This document shows, one piece after another, positions 36,118-46,874 of a stretch of DNA of 64,000 nucleotides (its first letter is position 1; each line of letters opens with the position of its first letter). The DNA is from Anaeramoeba flamelloides (Eukaryota; Metamonada; Anaeramoebidae). Below the pieces are notes generated by a model. The model worked only from the letters and a program-made list of their open reading frames with translations, ran no database searches and was not told the origin of the DNA. Both the position numbers and the translations under genes were made by a program. The stretch covers positions 13,707,001-13,771,000 of the forward strand of contig JANTQA010000070.1 in assembly GCA_027625915.1 (NCBI GenBank), read 5' to 3'.

Positions 36118-36543
36118 CCGTTTTGGAAAAAAAGTTCAACACGGTTTTTCATTGGAAACCTTAATAGAACCTGAAAATCAAAAGTTAAATCAATAATAAG
36201 AAGAAACCAATTAACTTCAAATAATAACCAATTATATTATTTTCAATCAACCCAACAAATACAATTTAAATCTACTTTTATTCATATCCAAATTGTTGAT
36301 GTGGTTTTGTAGATCTCAAAAATAGTCAATTTTTTCAACAAATTTCTAATAATTGATCAATCAGAGAAAAACCCATACAAAAAAATAGTATTAAAAAAAC
36401 TGTTATTGTGATGAATACTTCATTTTGTCTTTATTTATATATTTATTCTTTTTTGAATTGATCTTACTTTGAATTTTTAGTAAGGTTCCCAATTAAAAAC
36501 ATTGTTGAACTTTTTTCCAGTTTCACTTTTTTTCCACAATGGT
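36118..36543 (+). mobile_element. family A MITE, 426-bp copy
   Basis: It is flanked by TA (36116-36117 and 36544-36545). The left end CCGTTTTGGAAAAAAAGTTC and right end CACTTTTTTTCCACAATGG are inverted. The right end carries a short duplication (two TTTTTTCCA blocks at 36511-36535). Together with the copy at 28730 it brackets the RRP41 gene in the same orientation. Confidence 0.85.
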
Positions 36544-36545
36544 TA

Positions 36546-37384
36546 CAGTCAATTGTAAAATAAAAAGATCAAAATTTTCAATCAGCTTTCCAGTAAAAAA
36601 CTATCTTCAAGAAATAAAATAAATCATCAAAGTCTGGTATTTTTTTTGTTATATTAATAATTTATATATATATATTGATGGAAATCAACTTTGAGTGGGT
36701 AGTAAATACAGTTGTAAGCTACTAGACCCACATGTGTTTTTTTTTGTGTTTGAGAATCTGAAAAATCTTACTCACTGTCAACCTAATATAATAAATAATA
36801 ATCACTAATATTATAAACTCCATTTCTCTCAAATCCAGCCAAAAATGAAAAATTCTATTTTTTTTTAGATTCAACCAAAATTAGACTGATTAGAAATAAT
36901 ATAAATAATAAACTTCATATTAGAGTTATTAATCATAAAAGAAATACATTAAAAAACTATACATTTCAAAAAAAAAAAAATTGATAGAAAATTTTTTGGA
37001 GATCTTCATTGGAAAGTCTTGTGAAAAATTTCTCAATTTCTTTTGGAAATTAAAATTCTAATTAGATTTCTAAATTGTAAATGTATTAATTTTAAAAGAA
37101 AATACAAAGTCGAACTTTTCCTAATATTGATCTGGAGTTTTAATCTTTTTTTTTTTTTACAAATTGACGAGAAAAGAAAAAAAAATTGACTATAAGAAAA
37201 ACATAAAATATACACCTAAAAGTGTAAAAGTCAATGAAAATAATAAAAAAAATTCACAAAATGAGAAAAAATGATCAATTTGATCGAGAAATTGAAAATT
37301 TTTATTGAGAAGAATACGAATCAAACTTTTGAGAATTTGTTTTATTTCTTCATTAAAATTGGTACTTTGGCTGACAAAGAGTTT
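36546..37384. other. gene-free stretch
   Basis: A short inverted repeat GTGGGTAGTA...TACTAGACCCAC-like lies at 36695-36735. A (TA)n run lies at 36660-36675. The minus frame at 37033-37215 is low-complexity. Nothing else was seen. Confidence 0.4.
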
Positions 37385-37394
37385 TATATATATT

Positions 37395-37429
<35 letters not shown>

Positions 37430-37482
37430 ATGTGTGTGTGTCTCTGTGTGTGGGGTGGGTGGGTGGGTGGGTGGGTGGTGGT
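37385..37482 (+). repeat. compound microsatellite (TA)n-(TG)n-(GGGT)n
   Basis: A run of about 35 nt of TA passes into TG repeats with few interruptions and then into GGGG followed by five GGGT-type units (37452-37479). The last part has at least four G-runs of three or more separated by single T, the classic pattern of a stable parallel G-quadruplex. The TG part could form Z-DNA. Confidence 0.95.
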
Positions 37483-37688
37483 ATGATTGATTAGAACTAT
37501 AATAAAAAATATTGTGTTTCGGAAAATTATTTTGCTATATTTTTTTAAAAAATTAATTTAAGTAAAAAAATTATCAAAGAAAAAAATTTTTTTTTATTTA
37601 TTACTGAAAATTTTTTTGAAGATAGCAATAAAAATTTTTTTCTATCTCAAAAATAGTTTCTTTAACACTTGAAGATCTAAAAAAATGT

Positions 37689-37696
37689 AAAAAAAA
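37689..37696 (-). terminator. RNA polymerase III terminator of tRNA-Glu
   Basis: On the minus strand a run of eight T follows the tRNA 3' end after one base, the usual Pol III stop. Confidence 0.8.
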
Positions 37697-37697
37697 T

Positions 37698-37767
37698 TCG
37701 GAATCCGGGAATTGAACCCGGGCCAACTGGGTGAAAACCAGACGTTCTACCACTATACTAATCCCGA
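37698..37767 (-). tRNA. tRNA-Glu (anticodon UUC)
   Basis: The 70-nt sequence folds as a complete cloverleaf. The acceptor stem TCGGGAT/ATTCCGA has all seven pairs, one of them G-T. The D-arm GTAT-AGTGGTA-GAAC has a mismatch at 12-23. The anticodon loop is TTTTCAC on a CTGG/CCAG stem, with an outer T-T mismatch at 27-43. The variable loop is four nt. The T-arm is CCGGG-TTCAATT-CCCGG. The B-box GGTTCAATTCC is intact and the A-box is TAGTATAGTGGTA. CCA is not encoded and there is no intron. It reads GAA/GAG codons, common in this window's proteins. Confidence 0.95.
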
Positions 37768-37863
37768 TGTATATCAAAACTCACTTTTCTTTATTTTTAT
37801 TTTTGTAAAATATAACAATCGAATTTTCTAAATAAAATTCCATTTTTTTTATACTTACCTTAA

Positions 37864-38415
37864 GGTTTATAATCCCTGAAATTTGAAAAAAGATTAAATT
37901 GTGGTGGGTGTGGTGAAATATGAATTTGGTTATAAGCTGATCAATTCGGCAAATGATATCGGTTTTAATATCTGTTCAAAATCACAATTTTTAAAAATCT
38001 ATTTTTTTTTCTTCTCAAACTCAAATTGAAGAATGAAAGATCAAATAATTTGAAAGATAAGTTTTCAAAAAATATGAATTTGGGACAATATAAGGAAATT
38101 TTCACATAATTATTAACTAATAAAGGAAATCAAAACAATTTTTGTTTCTAAAATATCCCAATAAAACCAAACCAAATTAAAAATTTCAATCAACAACATA
38201 CAAACCACATTTTTTAGAACTTCACTTGCCGCCAATTAATCTTAAACTCTTCAATTCAGATTTCGAAAAAAAAAAATAAATTGTCAAAAATTGAAATTTT
38301 GAACAACTATTAAAACCCATACCAAAGTCAAGATCGATCGCAAAAGGTCCAAATTAACAAGTCACTACAAACAACACAACATAATCTATTTTTCAGATTT
38401 CAGTGATTGTAAACC
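37864..38415. mobile_element. 552-bp TTAA-flanked element (family F)
   Basis: TTAA at 37860-37863 and 38416-38419 flanks inverted arms. The left starts GGTTTATAATCCCTGAAATT and the right ends ATTTCAGTGATTGTAAACC. Inner arm words (AAGCTGATCAATT, GATCGATC) match the 1226-bp copy at 33657. It lies 96 bp upstream of the tRNA-Glu 5' end. Confidence 0.75.
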
Positions 38416-38419
38416 TTAA

Positions 38420-39239
38420 AATCTTTCATTTGTATCAAAAATTTTCTTTAATAAAATTGGTGTGTTTATAACTGAACAATATTGAATAACACATATCCTT
38501 ACTTTCTTATCAAATACAGTAATTTTTAAAATTTACTCTAAAGTTATTTTATTTGAACAACCCAAATCACCTTTAAATAACCAATAACTTCTTGGGAATT
38601 TTTTAAAAAACAAAAAATAACTTATAAACAAAAAAGATGAAGATTTTGGTATAAAAAATACTTGAGAAATATTTTTTTTTTTTGAGTTACACTCAATGAT
38701 GAAAAACAAATAATTCAAATGGAAATATTTAACCTAGAAAATAATCCAAATTTGTTCTGGAATCTGAACATATCAGAGTGTTTGATGCTTGCTGGCTTTA
38801 ATAAAATATTGTTTGCAAACAAAGATGCTTTTGTATTTTGTCATAAAGTTATTTTAATTCGAAATGGAAAAAAGATATCACTTTTTTCTTTTATATTTTT
38901 CTTTTATAAATTAAGTTCTTCAAAGAAATATGTTGTAATTTTGATTCTCTATTTGATCAAGTAAATTGAAAATGAAGTGAAATTATTTCCCATTTACAAC
39001 CCAAATCCCAATAAGTAATGCAACCAGATTTGATAATGTTTCTCAAAGAGATGAAAGAAAAGAATAAACAATTGGAAAGTTATCTGAAATTTAAGACTGT
39101 CTGTGTTGATTTGTATTTCTTAATAAAAGTCTATTATTTAATTATTTATATTTTTAAAGTATTCAAAACACCAAATATAAGAAAAAATAAAAGTTTTTAT
39201 TTATTATTAAAAGGCTTTTTTTTTTTGAAGGGAGGAAAT
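38420..39239. other. no supported gene; family E-related sequence
   Basis: Two open frames on the plus strand (38719-38964 and 39018-39242) have coding-like beginnings but run into a dispersed repeat at 38900-38995. That repeat (AAATTAAGTTCTTCAAAGAA, TTGAAAATGAAGTGAAATTA) is also found at 43245-43330. Their endings are low-complexity, so I do not call them as genes. Confidence 0.4.
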
Positions 39240-39692
39240 TAATTTCCTCTTACAGCAGTTAGGTTTATCATAATTTAAAAGAAGGGATTAAAATCTTAGA
39301 TTCTCCTTAATTATATTGAATTCTGAAAAACCATAACGGAAGCAGTTAAGTTTTTTTTAATTTCTCAAATTAAACGATAATTCCCATAATTATCTAATTA
39401 TTTCTCAAATAAAAAAAAAAAACACCATTAGGTTTTCTTGAGTTTTTCTGTTTATTTGTGAAGTGTTCTAGATTTTTTTGAGGTTTTATATTTTATTTGT
39501 GAAGTGTTCTAGGTTTTTTTTTACTTTTTGAAATAAACAGAAAATTTTAATAAATTTTTGTTAGGTTTTTTTGAAAAGTAAAAAAAAAACTAAGGAAAAT
39601 CTATTGACTTCACGAATAAATAGAAAACTCAAAAAAACCTAACGAAAATCTATTGATTTAACAGATAAAACAGAAAACCCCCAGAAAACCTA
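39240..39692. repeat. palindromic module array, copy 3
   Basis: It carries the modules seen at 20332-20860, in inverted order: AAAACCTAACGAAAATCTAT, TTTGTGAAGTGTTCTAG twice, and TTTTTACTTTTTGAAATAAA. It directly joins the end of a LINE fragment at 39693. Confidence 0.65.
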
Positions 39693-40045
39693 GGCACTTG
39701 ACTGCACTCAATGGTACTTCCCTAATTTCTAAATTTTTGTTGAGAAATTTCAATAAAGAATCAAAATTCTCTTTATCATTAACTAATGACAAAATAAATA
39801 ATGAGTCTTTGTTTCAAATAATATCAAAGATATTATACTTGTTATTTTTGTTAATTTGTATTAAATCTTTAATCTTAATTATTCGGTTTTCTTTATAGAA
39901 AGGGAAATACCATAAAAAATGATCGCTATCTTCATCTATATCAAAAAGTTCATTTTTTGTTTTCAATTTGTTAAAAAACTTAATATTATTATATTTAAAT
40001 TTTTCAACATTATTTGATTTTTTTAAAAACTTTTTCAGTCAAATT
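39693..40045 (-). mobile_element. LINE 3' fragment (decayed)
   Basis: On the minus strand it reads DEDSDHFLWYFPFYKENR, matching IIVDFDHFLWDCPAYKINRK of the LINE at 56494-58895. It then continues to the 3' tail TTTAGAAATTAGGGAAGTACC with two decamer units. The Cys residues of the zinc motif are lost. It ends in GTGCC decamers before the palindrome modules, as the fragment at 19640-20226 does. Confidence 0.75.
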
Positions 40046-41466
40046 TCCCCAGTTATAAGGGGTATAATACATGTATTTAAAGGGTTTGCATAGATATTAG
40101 AAGAAAAATTTTATTTTGGAAATTTTCAAAATTGAAATCATTTTTTCACATTTTTGTTTTTTTTCTTTGATTTTTTTTAAAACTTCATATAGTTGCAAAA
40201 AATTTTTTTATTGCAAGATCAATAATCATTTGGTAAAAATGTGTTATTTTAAGGTTATTATAACCTTTGAAATGATTGTTGATAAATCATATTTATTTCT
40301 ATTAAAATTCTATTCAATCTTTGATCTTGATATTTGTTATTAAATGTGAAAATTTTTCACTTCATTTTCATTTCCCTTTTCAAATAGAGAACACAAATAC
40401 CAACACACTTCGTATTGGGGGCTTAATTTCTAAAAGAAAAGTATGGAAAATGAAGTGAAAACTGTTTCCTATTTATTATTCAAATACTAGTAGAAGATCA
40501 AAACAAACATCGTTGTTTTTCTCAATAGCGCCCTAAGAATTTGAGTTTTTCAATTAATTTAAAAAAAATTATTGATTAATTGGTTTTCTTTCAGATATAT
40601 ATCAACAATTCTTGAATTTTTATTATTCTGTTTATTTCTTCTTTGTTCCCTAAAGGTGAATTAAATAAAATAATTGATATTTGAAAAAAAAACATTGGGC
40701 CCCTTGACCGAAACAGAGTTTATTTTAGTTGTCTTTCAGTTAATAACAAGAAATCTGAATTTAGACATTAAAAAAAAACCTCATTTTCATCAGAAATACA
40801 ATTTAAATCGGAAATACGGATAAATTCAAATAAATGCTAAATATTTTTGCTTCTATTTTTTACATCGTTATTTTTTATACCTTCGTTGTTTCGAATAAAG
40901 AACGTTTATTAGTTTAAATGTAAAAGAAACTTTAAAAACTTGTTGAATTCAAAAGTTTCTTGCTCTTGGGATGCTTTTTAAAAGTAGATATGTACTTTTT
41001 GTTGCAAAATAAAAGGAACAAAATTTTCATTCAGCTTTTAAAAACAAAAGAGTTTTTAAAATCAAGTAAAATTACAATTTTTTTTAATTCCTAAAATCAG
41101 TTTAAATTATTAATTTACATTTGAGAATTGGGCACTTTTGATGATTTGAAATAATTTGTTATCATTTTATGTAATGTGATTTTTTTGGAAAGATGAAGGA
41201 AAATTACGATCTTTTTATTTTACAATTAGCAGTATAAAGATTTCCAAGAATGGAAACTGATTTGTTCTTCACTTTTCGTATTGAAAATTTTTTACTTAAA
41301 CTTTGAAGAAAGTATTTTATTGGTTAAAGTGTTAGATAACTCTGTCAAATTAGTTGTGAATTCAAAAAAATTTTCGTAAGAACTTTTTGAAAGTTGAGTT
41401 TTCTTAAAGACTAAAACGGAAACTGAAAGTAAAAATTTTCTGAAATTTTTGGAATTTATTAGTGTA
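40046..41466. other. gene-free stretch with family E end fragments
   Basis: Inverted pieces of family E occur at 40345-40392 (TTTTTCACTTCATTTTCATT) and 40443-40490 (GGAAAATGAAGTGAAAACTG, then ATTATTCAAATACTAG-TA). They may be the ends of one short copy. No coding sequence was seen. Confidence 0.45.
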
Positions 41467-42570
41467 ATAGTTTAGGAAAGAAAGTGAAACAGGGATAAAA
41501 AATCCAACAAAGTTTTTCATTAGAAACATTAATAGAAACTGAAAATGAAAAGTACAATATATTAAGGGACTAATCTCTATTAAATTTTTTGATCTAAATT
41601 TAATTGAGCAAGAGAAATTTTTGTCAATTACTTAGATTGGAAAGGACTGTTTATTTTCAATATTAAGGATATTTCTTGATAACGATTTCTTATTTAGAAA
41701 TTGGTTAAAAAAAAAAAAAAATAGATAATATAGTGAGGTAAATAACCCGAGTTGACAACCTTTAACCCATTACAAAAATTTAACACATGTTTTTTTTTTT
41801 TCAGACTTGGGTATTTCAAGATAAGAAGATACACATATATTCTTGGTTCCGATTCAAATTAACTTTAGAGGTTAGATCTTTTATTAATTGAAATGGCTCA
41901 ATAATATTAAATACTTTTGTTTCAAAATTTTGGTCAGATTTACAAAATTTCTGAGATTAAATGCTTTTTTTATAAAAAATTCAAAAAATGAAATTTTTCT
42001 CATTTTTTTGTCAAAAAATTATATGATAATCTTTCAATATCTTCATAATTCTTTTTTAAAATTTATTTAAAGAACCCTATTTTTTGTTTATATACTGTTT
42101 TCATCTCATTTATTTGTTTCTTTTCTTTTGAAAGTCAGCCAATATTTTTTGCATGAGTTAAATTTTGTTATTGTGTTAAAATAAAACCACGGGTTATTTA
42201 CACCACTGTAGTCCCTTAAAATAAGTAACCAATTAACTTCAAATAGTAATTCATTATATTATTTCCAATCAATCCAACAAATACAATTTAAATCTACTTT
42301 CATATTTAAATTGATCGTGAAGTTTTGGAGATCCCAAAAATATTCAATTTTTCGAAGAAATTTTTAATAATTGATCAATCAAAAAACTCCCATGCCATAA
42401 GATAGTATTGACAAAACTGTTATTGTGCTGAATACTTCATTTTGTCTTTATTTCTCTATTTTTTCTTTTTTGAATTGATCTTACTTTTTATGTCTAGCTT
42501 CAATTAATATTCGTAATTCAAAACCATGGTTGAACTTTTTTTTCACTGTTTTTCATTTTTTCCAGAACTG
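41467..42570 (+). mobile_element. family A MITE interrupted by a TTAA element
   Basis: The left part (41467-41561) and right part (42220-42570) together make a family A copy of usual length. They include TTTTTCATTAGAAACATTAA at the left and ACCAATTAACTTCAAATAGT and GATAGTATTGACAAAACTGT at the right. The right end is followed by TA (42571-42572). A 650-bp family B element with its TTAA has inserted between them. Confidence 0.8.
41566..42215. mobile_element. 650-bp TTAA-flanked element (family B), nested in family A
   Basis: TTAA at 41562-41565 and 42216-42219 flanks ends GGGACTAATCTCT and the complement GGGACTACAGTGG. The outer 180 bp of the left side match the compact 171-bp copy at 47711-47881, including TTGTCAATTACTTAGATTGG and TTCTTATTTAGAAATTGGT. 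There is no coding content. A piggyBac-like non-autonomous element is suggested by TTAA and the GGG end. Confidence 0.8.
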
Positions 42571-42572
42571 TA

Positions 42573-44467
42573 ACAAATTTACAGTTGAAAAAAACTTGAA
42601 AGAAATTTTTTAAACTAGAATTCAAGTTTTTTTTCAACAAACAACAATAAAAATTTTTACTACTTTTTTCTTGTTTTTTTTTACAAAGACAAATAGATAT
42701 TTCATAGAAATAAGATGTAATTATGCTCTCTTTTGATTTGTTTGATACTTTTTTGTTCTTCACATGGGTGTCTTTTGGATGAATCAAGGATTATAAAAGA
42801 ATATAATCATTCAAGATTTGAAAAACACAGGTGTAAAAAGTGATATCTTAATATTTTAAGTTTTTTCCCAATTAGAAATCAAATAAGTATTTCAAAACAG
42901 TGTATTTATTGAAAGATAGATATTAAAAACTATTATCCAAAAAGAAATGGATTTAAAGTCACATTATAAATAATAATATTCTTATATACAAAAATAAATT
43001 GATAGCAATTTTAATGAAATATGATATTTGTATGAAATAATTTAAAAGTATTTTTAAGTAAGATTTTAATCCAATTTCTTTTGAAACCAACACGTAACCT
43101 CGTGTTTCATATGTGCTTTCTGATCAAAAAAAGTTTATACAACACCCACAATAAAAAAAGTTATTCCGATTTTGTATTATCGGTATTTGAATTCGAAATA
43201 TTTAAAAATCTTCTCTTTCTTCTTCCATATTTCTCTTTGAAAAATTAAGTTCTTTAAAGAAATGTGTTTGTAATTTGGTTCTCTCATTGTAAAAGAATAA
43301 AAATTGAAAATGAAGTTTAAAATATTTCCCATTTTTAATTCAAATACCAGCAAGATTTACGAACAAGAGTATTTTGACAGAACAGTATAACACCGATAGT
43401 TTTTTATTGGTTCTTCAGTCGCTGTTAAACCCAATAAAAATATTAGTTCGAAATCAACAAAATAAAATTTAATAAAAGCTTTAAAAAAATCTCCAAATAT
43501 ATTTTGTAATTTGGTCTTTTTAAATAAACAAGGAATAAAAATGCTTGGGAACTTTTAAGAAAAATTACTTTTTATTCTTAACACTCAACTTTATGGATAC
43601 TTATCAGAAAAAAAAGGAAGTTTTGGGAATCCTGAAAAAAAAAAAGACATTATCTCAACCGAAAAGGTTTTTGAAATATTTTACTTTACTGACTGATCGA
43701 GAGTAAAACAATGGTTGTAGTTTTGGAGTTCATTTTTCTTTCTTTCTCAAATTTGGATAACTTGATTTTTTTAAAAGTTGGCAATTTAAAAAGCTGTTTT
43801 ACTTTTTTTTCTCCAAGTGTAAAAATTAAAGATTTCATGCTTAATTCGGGTTTGTTCCAATGAAAAAGTTTCTATTTTTCCTTTCGAAACCCACTAGAAA
43901 TTTAAATAAAGAGTAAAATTCTAGAAGAGTAAAGTCATTCGTTTAAACATTTTCAGAGTATAATCAATTAAGAAATAATATAAAAGAGATTTATCCCAAA
44001 AATAAGAAAAAAGTTAAAAATATTATTAATTTGAACAAACAGAATTCTAAAATTCAAAAAACAACCTACAACAACGATTAGTTACGTTTAAATGAAATCA
44101 TTTTAAAGAAATTTTAACTATAATTTTCAGAGACGTCTCCGACGTTCCAAAAATTTGAAACAAAATGTGATATTTTTGATAAATTTTATCAATTTTCCAA
44201 ACCAAACTATCACACCAAACAATAGAATCTATTTTAATGAATAGTATCCTTAAAAATGAAAATAACTTGAAAATTAATCATTTTTTTTTCACAATCTTGA
44301 CCAAACAGTAATTTTCTTATTTTCTTTCAAAGATTCAAATTTTTCTTAATTTTTTGATTAACTTTTTTTCTCCTTTTGACAACACTAAAAAAAAACAACA
44401 ACATCATTAAAACAACCTAAACACCAAAACACCAAACACACAAACAGATCTCTACCCTAATTTAAAA
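42573..44467. other. gene-free stretch
   Basis: A family E piece lies at 43245-43345 (TTAAGTTCTTTAAAGAAATG, TTGAAAATGAAGTTTAAAAT, ATTCAAATACCAGC). Immediately before the oxidoreductase gene, 44385-44450 is A/C-rich, probably its 5' leader. The minus frame 42518-42787 overlaps MITE sequence and is rejected. Confidence 0.45.
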
Positions 44468-45451
44468 ATGACAAAACAAATGAAAGCAGTTCTTTTAGAT
44501 GCCAAAGGTGGAAACCTCACTTATGGAGAATCAGCAATCCCAAAAACAAAGCCAGAATATCTTCGTGTCAAGGTTAAAGCTGTAGGCCTGAACCCCTTTG
44601 ATTATAAGCTAATTAACATGCAATCCATTGTTTGGGAAGAATATCCACATATTCTTGGTGTTGATTTGGCAGGTGTAGTTGACGAAGTCGGCGAAAACGT
44701 TGAAGGATTCAAAGTAGGCGATGAAGTCTTTGCACTTACCAATTGCAAGGAAAAGGGAACCTTTGCCGAGTATTGCCTTGTCAGAGCCGACACGTGTACC
44801 AAAAAACCAAAGGAAATGTCTTGGGAAATGGCTGCCAGTCTACCCGTTACAGCCTTAACTGCATGGAGCGCACTTAAACGTAAATTCCGCATTGAAGAGG
44901 GCAAAAGCATTTTCATCCAAGCAGGAGCAGGTGGTGTTGGTTCATACGCAATCCAAATTGCAAAGGCTCACGGATTAAATGTAATCACAACATGCTCACC
45001 AAAAAATAATGAATTTGTCAAAAGCATGGGCGCAGACCATTGTATTGACTACCACAAAGAAAACATTGTCGAAAAATTAAAAGAATACACAAACGGGAAA
45101 GGTGTTGACTACATTTTGGAGTCTGTCAATAGTAACAACATTACCACCAACTGGGAAGGATGTAACTTAAATGCACAACAATTAACAATTGTCGGTGCCC
45201 CAGAAAAGGCTCAACCATCTTACCATGGCTTCACTTTACACGAATCGATCCTTGCAATGGGCCACCTCATGAATAACCTTGACTTACAAAGAGATATTGC
45301 CAAAATGGGTTATGAATTCCTTGAACTCTATGCAACAGGAAAAATTAAATCAAATGTTACCAAAAAGGTTCCATTTAACAAATTGATTGAGAACCTTGAA
45401 TCAATGAAATCAGGTCACACAGTTGGAAAAATTGCTGTCATTATGGATTAA
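44468..45451 (+). CDS. quinone oxidoreductase-like zinc-free medium-chain dehydrogenase
   Basis: This single exon of 327 residues has the full length of the NADPH:quinone oxidoreductase group of the medium-chain dehydrogenase/reductase superfamily. The N-terminal GroES-like domain shows VGLNPFDYKL, HILGVDLAGVVDEVG, FKVGDEVFAL and GTFAEYCLV. The Rossmann domain shows the glycine motif IQAGAGGVGSYAIQIA (about 147-162), then TTCSPKNNEFVKSMGADHCIDY. The C-terminus ends GKIAVIMD. The catalytic zinc ligands are absent, as expected for quinone reductases. It probably reduces quinones or enones with NADPH in the cytosol; no targeting signal is visible. It has no intron and is the most G+C-rich gene here, while conserved genes nearby are split, so bacterial origin is possible. 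The ATG follows TTTAAAA. Confidence 0.93.
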   Translation: MTKQMKAVLLDAKGGNLTYGESAIPKTKPEYLRVKVKAVGLNPFDYKLINMQSIVWEEYPHILGVDLAGVVDEVGENVEGFKVGDEVFALTNCKEKGTFAEYCLVRADTCTKKPKEMSWEMAASLPVTALTAWSALKRKFRIEEGKSIFIQAGAGGVGSYAIQIAKAHGLNVITTCSPKNNEFVKSMGADHCIDYHKENIVEKLKEYTNGKGVDYILESVNSNNITTNWEGCNLNAQQLTIVGAPEKAQPSYHGFTLHESILAMGHLMNNLDLQRDIAKMGYEFLELYATGKIKSNVTKKVPFNKLIENLESMKSGHTVGKIAVIMD

Positions 45452-45869
45452 ATTTGATATTTTATTCATTTTTTTTATGAACCGAGACTCCTAAATTTAA
45501 TTCATTGTGCAAACCTCTTTTCTTTTTTACTTTTTATTAATTCACAAAAAAGTCATTTTAACACAATGATCTTTCATAAATTTTTAAAAAATTATATTTC
45601 TTTGAAGGAACTTGATCAGATCCTTCACAAAAAAAAAAATAAAGATTTCCAAAAATTATCAAAAACAATGTAATCAATTTTGAATTTTCTTCTTTTCTTC
45701 AAATCAGTTTTACTTTCTGAGATTTTAAAGTTTGAAAGTTTGCCTAAAATTCGGATTTTCAACAGAAAATTTTTAAGGATTGTACCCCTTAAATTTGAAT
45801 AAAAAGATTATCCTGTGTAAAGGGATTATCGTATATCAAGGAGATGCCTAGGATTAAAGTGAGTTGTTA
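45452..45869. other. 3' flank of the oxidoreductase gene
   Basis: T-rich sequence follows the stop. Near 45778-45825, TTGTACCCC..AAAAAGATTATCCTGTGTAAAGG resembles the arm of family F, possibly a diverged end. No gene was seen. Confidence 0.4.
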
Positions 45870-46510
45870 TTGGGTGTAAACCGCATTAGTGTGCAATGGT
45901 TTTAAATGTTTCTAAAAAATTTGATTGTAAAGCAAGTAATATTTGTTGATCCTAATCAATAAAAAATAATCTTTGTATTAGTAAAACACATCAACAATTT
46001 CAGAAAAAAATCTTCATTTCACCACACATATAAAGTTTGAGTCATCAATATTCAGACCCCAAAGTTACAAAATATCTATTCTTAAATTTTTAACGAAATG
46101 TAGATTCGTAGCTTAAAAATTTAATTTTTTTTAAAAAAAAAAAATAATAAACCAATAAATTCTTTTGATAACTAATTTTACACAGATTGGAATTATATTG
46201 ATGTTAAAATAAGCTTCATAAAAATTAAACAAAACTAATTAATCAGTTATTGGGTTTTTATGTTGATAATTTTTTAGTTAATCTTGGAAATTGAAGAATT
46301 CAAAAAATATTTACTTTATTGAAGTTCTAAATATGAATTATTAAATTTTCAATGGCAGAATACTCATATTAATAGAGTTTCAATTTATAGATTTGAAAAA
46401 GGAATAAAAAAAGAATTTATTAAATTTAAAATTTTCAAATTATGAACCTTAGTAAAAAACCAATAATTTATTATGCAATAATATTTATAATAGATTTTTA
46501 TAAGTAATAT
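45870..46510 (+). repeat. dispersed repeat G, copy 2
   Basis: Co-linear with 14680-15300 in the same orientation over about 620 bp, with scattered differences and small gaps. No terminal repeats or coding remnants were seen. Confidence 0.6.
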
Positions 46511-46830
46511 GAAGCATAGAGCACTAAAATCTTTAAAACTCAATAAAGGTATACTTTAAGAAGAAACAAATACTTCCTGAAACTAACCTCTTCGGTGTAA
46601 AACCTTGTTATTTGAGTTCATAGTTTATGAACCTTCAACTTAGTATGAATTTTAAAGGTTATTCAAAAATGATTTTTTTTTTAAATATGTTTCCAAAAAT
46701 GAGGTTTGATATCGAAAATAACAGATCTATATAAGTTCTTTTTCAAATAAAAAGGCATAAAAAAAATTCAAGAATTATTCAAAATTGAATGACATTAATT
46801 ATAGTATCATTCTAAAATCTAAGAAACCAT

Positions 46831-46835
<5 letters not shown>

Positions 46836-46867
<32 letters not shown>
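46836..46867. repeat. (TA)n microsatellite
   Basis: About 16 uninterrupted TA units, the longest pure TA run in the window outside 37385-37420. Confidence 0.95.

Positions 46868-46874
<7 letters not shown>

Noticed and set aside
37271-37490. Frames through the TA/TG/GGGT tract
   Set aside because: Microsatellite translated into Tyr-Ile, Cys-Val and Gly-Trp-Val repeats; not a gene.
38719-39242. Two plus-strand frames starting MEIFNLENN and MQPDLIMFLKEM
   Set aside because: Their starts look coding, but their ends run into a repeat also found at 43245, and no splice link gives a sensible protein.
42518-42787. 89-codon minus-strand frame
   Set aside because: Its end lies in the right terminal repeat of a family A MITE and the remainder is Lys/Asn/Phe low complexity.
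44602-44916. 104-codon minus-strand frame
   Set aside because: Antisense shadow of the oxidoreductase gene.
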